64,000 nt of DNA from Drosophila miranda (taxonomy: Eukaryota > Arthropoda > Insecta > Diptera > Drosophilidae). The notes beneath the pieces are model-generated. The model ran no database searches. It was not told the origin of the DNA and saw only the letters and a program-made list of their open reading frames with translations. Of this stretch, positions 57,598-64,000 are shown in pieces. The position numbers and the translations under genes are program-made. How positions within the stretch are numbered: the stretch's first letter is position 1; the number at the start of each line of letters is the position of its first letter. The stretch spans positions 37,161,124 through 37,225,123 of the forward strand of contig NW_022881603.1 of assembly GCF_003369915.1 (NCBI RefSeq). The letters run 5' to 3'.

Positions 57598-58975
57598 CTA
57601 TACTCAAAATTATCACTAACCACTAAGAAACACCAAAACGTTCGACACAAAGGCAAACAAGGAAATAACTGCTGAAATTTCGTTCAACCAACAGGGATAC
57701 CCTCACCCATACGTAATGGAATATGTGTAGATGAGTGGATCCAGTTTTACGGGAGTTAATTTAACTCGGGCCCCTACGGAGACTTAACCTACCAAGAGCT
57801 CTTGTTAAGGGTCCCCGGGACATAAACAATAAACAATATTTTTCCACAAATCGCTCGACCAAATACGGTGGACTGATGGGACCCCCGCGTCACCCACTAA
57901 GGGTTAATCTTCTGGCGCTGAACAGCTGATCGCAGATTTAGGTTCGTGAAAGGTGTTGGTGTTTTTACATATTTTTTTTCAATGGCCAAGATTTTACGGT
58001 AAACGGTTTAAGCTAATACTAATTACTAAATAAAGGACAACACACGGAACAAAATAACATTTAATGTAGAACGGTGTTTGGAGTCCGGATTATGTTTTTT
58101 TCTTTAAGTTCAAACGACGCGGGGATCGCTGGCCGTGGCCGGTCAGCCCTAAATTTATATAGGTCCGTTTATACGTGTGCGCGTGTGTGTGTGTGTGAAT
58201 AGGGTTTCGGGGTTTTTACTTGGTGAATGAGACCAAACGTGTGGCACGCACTGGAAGGCGATGCAACGATCGTGCGGTGTGGCTAGAATCGCCCTGGCAG
58301 CTAAATCGTCCTCTTTCACCCTCCCCCTTCACACGTCCCGCGCTACTTGGCTCACACACGCGCAACTGGAACGAACTCACTCAGGTTCCGTTGGGCAGTC
58401 TTCTGCTCTGCAGTCGACTTTCTCGAACTCCAGTGTCCCTCTCCAGGAAACCCTTAGGCCCGGTTCTGGTGGCTATATTCCTTGCCGGCTGTTAGTAAAA
58501 TTTTCTGCATTACAACCTATTTTATCGCCCGCCTTTTCTGTACTCACTTCAAACTTTCTGTTTTAAGCACAAAATTTCAAATTTCGACGTTACTCCGTCC
58601 ACGCTCCACGATTTCTATAATCCAATCCACGTTTTCTAATATATTCACTCCTATTTATCCCTTTTTCCCTTACTAATACATATAACTAATCCTATTCTCT
58701 TCCTTATATCCCCAGTGACGGCTCCAGCCCCCCCCGATGTCCCCATACACCATCGAGCCTCCCTGGACTTCCGCTGGATGGCGCGTCGCCCTCAGCCCTG
58801 GCCACCTATCGTTCAGGTGGGACTGGAACACCACCACGAGTATGTCGTCAGTCCCAGGAGGGACAACATACGCGTGGGCATGCCCACCGGATTCCGGAAC
58901 ACTATTGAGCACACGCCGGCGTGCCCTGCATTCTTCTGCCGCGCCCAACGTAGGCCACACCCACAACTCACTACA
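57568..58975 (-). repeat. Inverted partial LTR of gypsy copy 3
   Basis: Reverse complement of the first 1.4 kb of the LTR; about 370 bases at the LTR 3' end are missing. It is the right LTR of copy 3 and is broken at the junction with copy 2. Reversed TATA box at 58154-58161. Confidence 0.85.
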
Positions 58976-60239
58976 TTCTCAGGTCTTTGGCGTGGTACAC
59001 TCCTATGGGACGGCCGTTAAGGTCCTCCAGAGCATACGCGTTCTCTCCTACTGGCTTCACTACCCGGCATCGGATGAATTTGCGCGCGAACTTGGCATTA
59101 AAGCCTTTTCCGAAGTCACTAAGGACAAAATTTCGGCGGAATACCTCTTGTCCCGGCCTCGCGTAAAACACCCGAGCTCGCTGGTTGTATCTTACCCTAC
59201 TACGCTCGTATGCCTGATGTAAACTAGCGCGAATCCTCTCTTGGATGAGTTGTCGCTTGTCCTGACCCTCCAGCAGCGATATGTCATGCTCGCCGATTGA
59301 CCGCTGTCGCTTTGCCAGCTTGTAGCATGACCCATGCAAATACATTTGCTGCCCGAAGACTGCAAAGAATGGTGTTACGCCTGTTGCCTCGTGAACCGAG
59401 TTCCTAATAGCCAGTTCTATCTCCGGCAGATGCACATCCCAGTCCCGGTGATCGTCTTCCAGATACGCCCGAATCGCGCTGAGTACTGTGCGATTCACGC
59501 GTTCGGCTGCGTTACTCTGCGGAGAATACACTGGCGTCCTCATATGAGTGACTCCGAATGCATCGGTCATCTCCTTAAAAGTTTTCGAGACGAACTGAGC
59601 CCCATTGTCCGAGTGAATCATCTCCGGCACTCCAAACTTGTAAAACACCTCGTGAACGAGGAATCTTACAACTTCCTTTGCTGTGGCCTTGGTCATGGTC
59701 TTTAGGAATGTGAACTTAGAGAACTGGTCAACTACAATAAATATCCACGCCTGACCGTTCTTTGACCGCGGATATTTGCCCAAAAAATCAATATAAAGTT
59801 TTTGGAACGGGCGCTCAGTGACCACTTCTTGCCCCATCCCGACCTGCATCCGATAATTCGGCGCTTTCGACTCCTTGCACACGGTGCACCGTCGGATATA
59901 ATCCCGCACCTCTATCGCCATGTTCGGCCAGTAAAACTGCCTACGCAATAAGTGCAAGGTTTTCGCGATTCCTCCGTGCGCTGTCTTCTCTTCCGAATGT
60001 GCTTTGTCTATCAACGCGGCCGTCAGCGAACTCGGAACCCACAATTTCCAGACGGCGCCCTCCAGTTGATCATCCAATCGTTCAAAGCGCATGCGCTTGA
60101 ATATCATGCCGTCAACAATCTGGAGATCAGGTAAGCGGTCTTGGTTCTCTGTTATTTCCTTCCTTAACTCCTGATATTCTCCAGATTCAAACCGTTTCAA
60201 AACCCAGGATACTACTCGGATCCACTTCCAGCTCTTCAA
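58971..60239 (-). CDS. gypsy integrase, copy 3
   Basis: 422 codons that read the same as copy 1 throughout the parts I compared: HHCC zinc domain, DD35E core (YIDFLG, HSDNGAQF, SPQSNAAERVN) and a basic C-terminus. The stop overlaps the LTR start as in copy 1. Confidence 0.85.
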   Translation of the reverse strand: MKSWKWIRVVSWVLKRFESGEYQELRKEITENQDRLPDLQIVDGMIFKRMRFERLDDQLEGAVWKLWVPSSLTAALIDKAHSEEKTAHGGIAKTLHLLRRQFYWPNMAIEVRDYIRRCTVCKESKAPNYRMQVGMGQEVVTERPFQKLYIDFLGKYPRSKNGQAWIFIVVDQFSKFTFLKTMTKATAKEVVRFLVHEVFYKFGVPEMIHSDNGAQFVSKTFKEMTDAFGVTHMRTPVYSPQSNAAERVNRTVLSAIRAYLEDDHRDWDVHLPEIELAIRNSVHEATGVTPFFAVFGQQMYLHGSCYKLAKRQRSIGEHDISLLEGQDKRQLIQERIRASLHQAYERSRVRYNQRARVFYARPGQEVFRRNFVLSDFGKGFNAKFARKFIRCRVVKPVGENAYALEDLNGRPIGVYHAKDLRM

Positions 60240-61143
60240 TACTGCGTGACAATGTATCTGCCACTACATTGTCCGCTCCTTTCCGGTGTTCTATGCCGAA
60301 ATCGAAGGCCTGCAGTTGAAGGGACCAACGAGCTAAGCGACCATCCAGGTTCTTCATGGTCATGAGCCATTTGAGACTGGCGTGGTCAGTTATGACTGTA
60401 AACGGCATAAGCTCTACGTACGGACGGAACTTAAGGATCGCCATGAGGGCTGCCAGACACTCCTTCTCTGTCACCGAGTAGTTTTTTTGGTGGCAATTCA
60501 GTTTGGCAGAGAAAAACGCTATGGGCCTCTCGTTCTGCTCGTCATCCCTTTGGAAGAGTACGGCTCCTACTCCATAATGTGAGGCGTCGCACTGTATGTA
60601 GAAGTGCCGCTTGAAATCCGCGTGTACCAGGACTGGTGCCGAGGTGAGTGCAGCTTTTAGCTCCCCCATGGCTCGTTTTGCCTCCTCCGTCAATTTAAAC
60701 TTTCCATTTCCCGTTTTTTCCCCATTTTTCAGGGCGTCTGTGAGCGGACCGGCCATCTCAGCATAGTTTTTCATAAAGCGCCGGTACCAGCCCGCAGTTC
60801 CCAGGAAACTACGCAATTCTCGAACAGATCGCGGCTCGGGAATGCGCAAAATGGCCGACACACGATCCGGATCCATCTTCAGCGCTCCTCCTCCCACTAT
60901 AAATCCCAGGTATTTAATGTTTTTATAGCAAAAATTAGATTTGCTCAGCCCTATCGTTAAATTTGCTTCTCGTAGACGCTCGGCAACCTGTCGCAGAATC
61001 TTCACGTGCGTTTGGAAGTCCTCAGCTATAATCAGCAAGTCGTCGAGATACGCATAGACGTTTGAACGCATCTCAACCGGAATCACCTTATCGACCAGTC
61101 TACATAGGCGTTGTGCGACGTTGCAGAGGCCAAAGGGCATCAT
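60187..61143 (-). pseudogene. gypsy RT palm/thumb and RNase H, copy 3
   Basis: A continuous frame from MMPFGLCN through YLDD (AYLDDLLIIAE) and GFIVGGGALKMD to a complete RNase H (IQCDASHYGVGAV with the first Asp, VTEKECLAAL, VITDHASLKW, DTLSR). It ends at FETV. It lacks the upstream part of RT, which lies in another frame beyond the shared lesion. It shows what copy 1 lost by its three extra deletions. Confidence 0.82.
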
Positions 61144-62334
61144 ACGGAACTGGTACAGAGGCCGTCCCGACGCTGGAGATATATATCGTCTGATCGAGAC
61201 GCGACAAGATCCCCTCGATGCTAGGAAGTGGGTAAGCGTCCTTGATGGTTACTTTGTTGAGCTTTCGGGCATCGAGGCAGAAACGATTTTTGCCCGGCCT
61301 TCGCACCACGGTGGTACGGTTGCTCCACGGACTATCACTGTACTCGATGACTCCCAAAGCCAACATTTTGTCCACCTCACCACACACCACTTCCTGCATC
61401 GCTGGCGACAGTGGGTAATGTCGATCCTTCACAGGCTCGGCCTTCTCCACCAACTGAATTTTGTGAGGCTCTCTCGACGTCCTCCCCAGGCCTACGGCTT
61501 CGAAAGTCAGAAACTCTGCCTTCACCTGATCCAAGGCTGCACTTTGCTCTTCTGACAACTCCCATTCTTCCTGCACTATCTCCTTCTCCGGGCCTTCCAC
61601 ATAGTGAGCGACTTGATCAGCCAGCACTTCTTCCACTAATCTGTGAGATGCCCCTACTGGACCTTCTCCCATCACCTCAGGAGCCAATGAGAATACCCGC
61701 CAAAAGTCTACCCCCAAGTAAATTTCCTGTTCCAAGAAAGGGCATACGAAAAACGTTAATCTTTTTACCTCTCCCTTGTATTTCACCGGTAATTCTACTC
61801 GGCCAACGATTGCGCGATCTTCCCCATTCGCTACCTTCACTATAGAAGAATATCGACGAGCCTCCACGCCCAGCTTCTCCAGGAATTCCTGACCATTACA
61901 CCCTAGCATGCTGTGTGTAGCGCCTGAATCCAACAGGCCTCGCACGGACTCGCCCATTATAGAGATTTCTGCGAAAACTCTCGGGTCTTTCTTGCACCAA
62001 CGCTTTACTGAAGCAATCACCTGCCTCCTCATAGCTCGCCTTTGCTTCAAACGGGATCTCGCCTTTCTCACCCGCACCGACAGTGCTCGCATACCATCCA
62101 CTCGTAGTTCAGAAAATATTATATTTCTGGTTTCTAAATAATTTCTTAAGCGCTCTTCATATGATCAGTTCCTTAACCTAGCATGCAATTTACGTCTATC
62201 TAATTCATTTTTATTTTCTTCTACTTTCTCTGCGCAGGCCCCTTCTGTGAGCGTGATTCGCCTGCTTGGATCGCACCCCTCTTCACGTTTCCCGCGCAAT
62301 TCGGACAGGTTGCACAATATGCATCGGGCTTTCC
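61100..62334 (-). pseudogene. gypsy protease and N-terminal RT, copy 3
   Basis: GLLDSGATHS protease and RT N-terminus as in copy 1. A TTA to TGA change (plus-strand 62165-62167) stops the frame upstream of protease, so the open part starts at about 62101. The RT frame breaks after YISS at the same place as copy 1. Confidence 0.8.
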
Positions 62335-62517
62335 ACACCGGTAGCAGAAAATTCGCCTCTCCGATGCCATACAGTCCCTAAAGCCATGATCGGTCTGCCC
62401 GCAGTTCCAGCAAATCAACTTCTGTGGAACACGCTGTGTCACTTGCGCTTCCTCAATGACCTCTGCCTCTTCATCGCCAATCGACCTCGCTGACGTTCGC
62501 ATTCGGCCCGCGACCAT
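62221..62517 (-). CDS. gypsy nucleocapsid zinc-knuckle frame, copy 3
   Basis: CWNCGQTDHGFRDC and CYRCGKPDAYCATC; the Pro before the last Thr-Cys is Ala here. It overlaps gag and the protease frame as in the other copies. Confidence 0.7.
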   Translation of the reverse strand: MVAGRMRTSARSIGDEEAEVIEEAQVTQRVPQKLICWNCGQTDHGFRDCMASERRIFCYRCGKPDAYCATCPNCAGNVKRGAIQAGESRSQKGPAQRK

Positions 62518-63754
62518 AGTTTGTGGCTTTGGGTGCTCCTCGCCACGAAGATCGAGCCTTCCTCTTCAGATGTGCCTCTATTTCCACGCACTCATCCCGC
62601 AGTTGGTCTAAGGAATAAACCCGTAAGCCGTAGACGAAACTCGCTATCTCATCTGTGAGTGCCTTTTTGACGATTTTTACCATCTCCTTTTCAGGTGGTG
62701 GCATCTCCAACCTCGACGCGAGCTTTCTCATGACATGGAAAAAGTCTTCCACACTCTCGTTTGACCGCTGCATTCTTTCTCGCAGTTCTCTCATGCGGTC
62801 GAACTCGGACGCCGTGCCTCGGAAACGAGCAATTAAGTCGCCCCTTAGTTCCTGCCAAACACCACCGCCATGATCACGGATGTACTGCCAGTACCATTCC
62901 CGCGCGTTTCCTGTAACCAGGTGATGAAATCCCTTTACAACTTCATCCCACGGACAGCGGCATTGGGCTTGTAGGAATTCAATTCGGAACACAAAATCCT
63001 CGACTGTCATTTTGTTGCTGTCTCCGTCGAACGTCACGTCCCATTTTTCGACTCGGCCCCACCGTGGCCAAGGTCTATAACCCGGGGGATTTGGATGCGG
63101 ATCTTCTCGAGGAATCCCACCAGCTCTCCTACCCTCGCCACGACCCTGACCCGAGTGTCTGAGTGCTATCGGGTTTCGCCAATTTCGCGCTTGATGCTGC
63201 TCACTGGATGCGGTCGGTCCTACTCCTGAAGACGATTCCGGACCAATACCACCTCGCCCCGAGCGATCCAAAAATGGTTTTGGTGGCGGAATCGGCGCAT
63301 CAGTCGTGCTAGACGGCTTCCTTTTCGGGATTGCTCCTCGATACTCCTGCTCGTGGTGAACCTCCTCCCGCTGCGGTTCCTTCTGCTGCTGCAGCTGTCT
63401 AACCGGCTGGAGTACCTCGTTGAGTTGGTGCATCATCTCGATAAACCCCTTACGCAACTCCTCCTGCAACACCCGACTAATCGAGTCAGTGTTCGCTGCC
63501 CTGTGTGTCGCATGAGCCTGAGCCAACGATACGTTGACTGCTGATGCCAGTTCGGAAGCAAGCGTGGGTGTAGGATCGGACATTGGCCATTCTTCTGACC
63601 TGGCCTGTACCGGTGTTCTTGGCAACCCACCCACAGCTCCAAGTTCCTCCCGATCTAGACCAAACATCGCTCCTGACACTTCTCCTATCTGGTCCACTGT
63701 TTTGTTTACGCGTGATCGCGTATGATGCTGTCGACTACCCCCTTCTTGTGGCAT
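62471..63754 (-). CDS. gypsy gag, copy 3
   Basis: ATG at 63754 reading leftward. Same protein as copies 1 and 2, apart from a 15-base in-frame deletion that removes RGGHQ in the low-complexity region. It ends at EVDWR as in the others. Confidence 0.8.
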   Translation of the reverse strand: MPQEGGSRQHHTRSRVNKTVDQIGEVSGAMFGLDREELGAVGGLPRTPVQARSEEWPMSDPTPTLASELASAVNVSLAQAHATHRAANTDSISRVLQEELRKGFIEMMHQLNEVLQPVRQLQQQKEPQREEVHHEQEYRGAIPKRKPSSTTDAPIPPPKPFLDRSGRGGIGPESSSGVGPTASSEQHQARNWRNPIALRHSGQGRGEGRRAGGIPREDPHPNPPGYRPWPRWGRVEKWDVTFDGDSNKMTVEDFVFRIEFLQAQCRCPWDEVVKGFHHLVTGNAREWYWQYIRDHGGGVWQELRGDLIARFRGTASEFDRMRELRERMQRSNESVEDFFHVMRKLASRLEMPPPEKEMVKIVKKALTDEIASFVYGLRVYSLDQLRDECVEIEAHLKRKARSSWRGAPKATNYGRGPNANVSEVDWR

Positions 63755-64000
63755 CTGCACCGAGCAACACCAATATTACAAAAAAAAAAAGGGAAACTCC
63801 TAAACTAAGATAATATATATAAATAAAGAAATAAATACCCAAAGAAATAACTAGTAAGAATAAATAACACCACGCTTCGGACCAATAAATACTCCGATAA
63901 ATAAATAAATAAATACCGATATAAATATTGCCCCAACTAGCGCCGTTAACGAGATATATGCAATTAAATATTTGAATAAATAAATAATAACATACATGTA
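63755..64000 (-). other. Leader upstream of gag, copy 3, cut by the window end
   Basis: AT-rich leader with the T-run and GTGCAG before gag, same as the 3' part of the copy 1 leader. The primer site and left LTR lie outside the window. Confidence 0.6.

Larger units (their letters stand above)
57568..64000 (-). mobile_element. Ty3/gypsy LTR retrotransposon, copy 3, minus strand
   Basis: Oriented opposite to copies 1 and 2: partial right LTR, integrase, RNase H/RT, protease, knuckle frame, gag and about 245 bases of leader before the window ends. It is the best-preserved pol of the three but shares with copy 1 the missing RT motif A block and the frameshift between RNase H and integrase. Confidence 0.85.

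Overview
The window is repeat-rich eukaryotic DNA, almost certainly Drosophila and most likely the obscura group. Three signs support this. Nearly every kilobase is transposable element. A 1.1 kb DINE-1/SGM-like element with the GTCY microsatellite typical of that family occurs about nine times. The only host gene is a GT-AG-spliced GKAP/HURP family gene resembling Drosophila mars, present three times, each copy broken. A LOA-clade LINE (the clade of Bilbo and TRIM) fits the same species group. mars lies on Muller element C as I recall, which is sex-linked in D. miranda, so an ampliconic neo-Y (or neo-X) or pericentromeric array is my working inference, not something the bases prove. I see no bacterial-type gene, tRNA, rRNA or CRISPR.

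Bases 1-44497 are built from one composite unit, amplified and rearranged at the DNA level: R (about 1.2-1.7 kb of unassigned DNA carrying a Tc1-like insertion) > I-like LINE, itself split by a DINE-1 element > mars 5' flank > mars > DINE-1 (+) > DINE-1 (-) > R. Block 1 (1-9886) holds the end of a LINE, an extra DINE-1, mars copy 1 and a DINE-1. Block 2 (9887-16317) holds a LINE 3' end, mars copy 2 and an inverted DINE-1 pair. Block 3 (16318-24777) has R and a LINE, but mars is deleted. Block 4 (24778-42444) has R split by a full-length LOA LINE, then a LINE fused to a 5'-truncated mars copy 3, then an inverted DINE-1 pair. R begins again at 42445.

Bases 44498-64000 are three copies of one Ty3/gypsy LTR retrotransposon (Osvaldo/Ulysses-like by its tRNA-Lys primer site, long LTR and domain order). 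Copies 1 and 2 run head-to-tail and share one 1.78 kb LTR. Copy 2 breaks off inside reverse transcriptase and is joined to the LTR of copy 3, which lies in the opposite orientation and runs out of the window. Copies 1 and 3 share a lesion that removes an RT catalytic block and a frameshift before integrase, so they descend from an already defective copy.

No gene here looks intact from start to stop. The main interest is the structure: a host spindle gene amplified together with dead transposons, shared lesions that trace the order of events, an in-frame LINE RNase H-mars fusion, and three kinds of inverted repeat that could give double-stranded RNA if transcribed.
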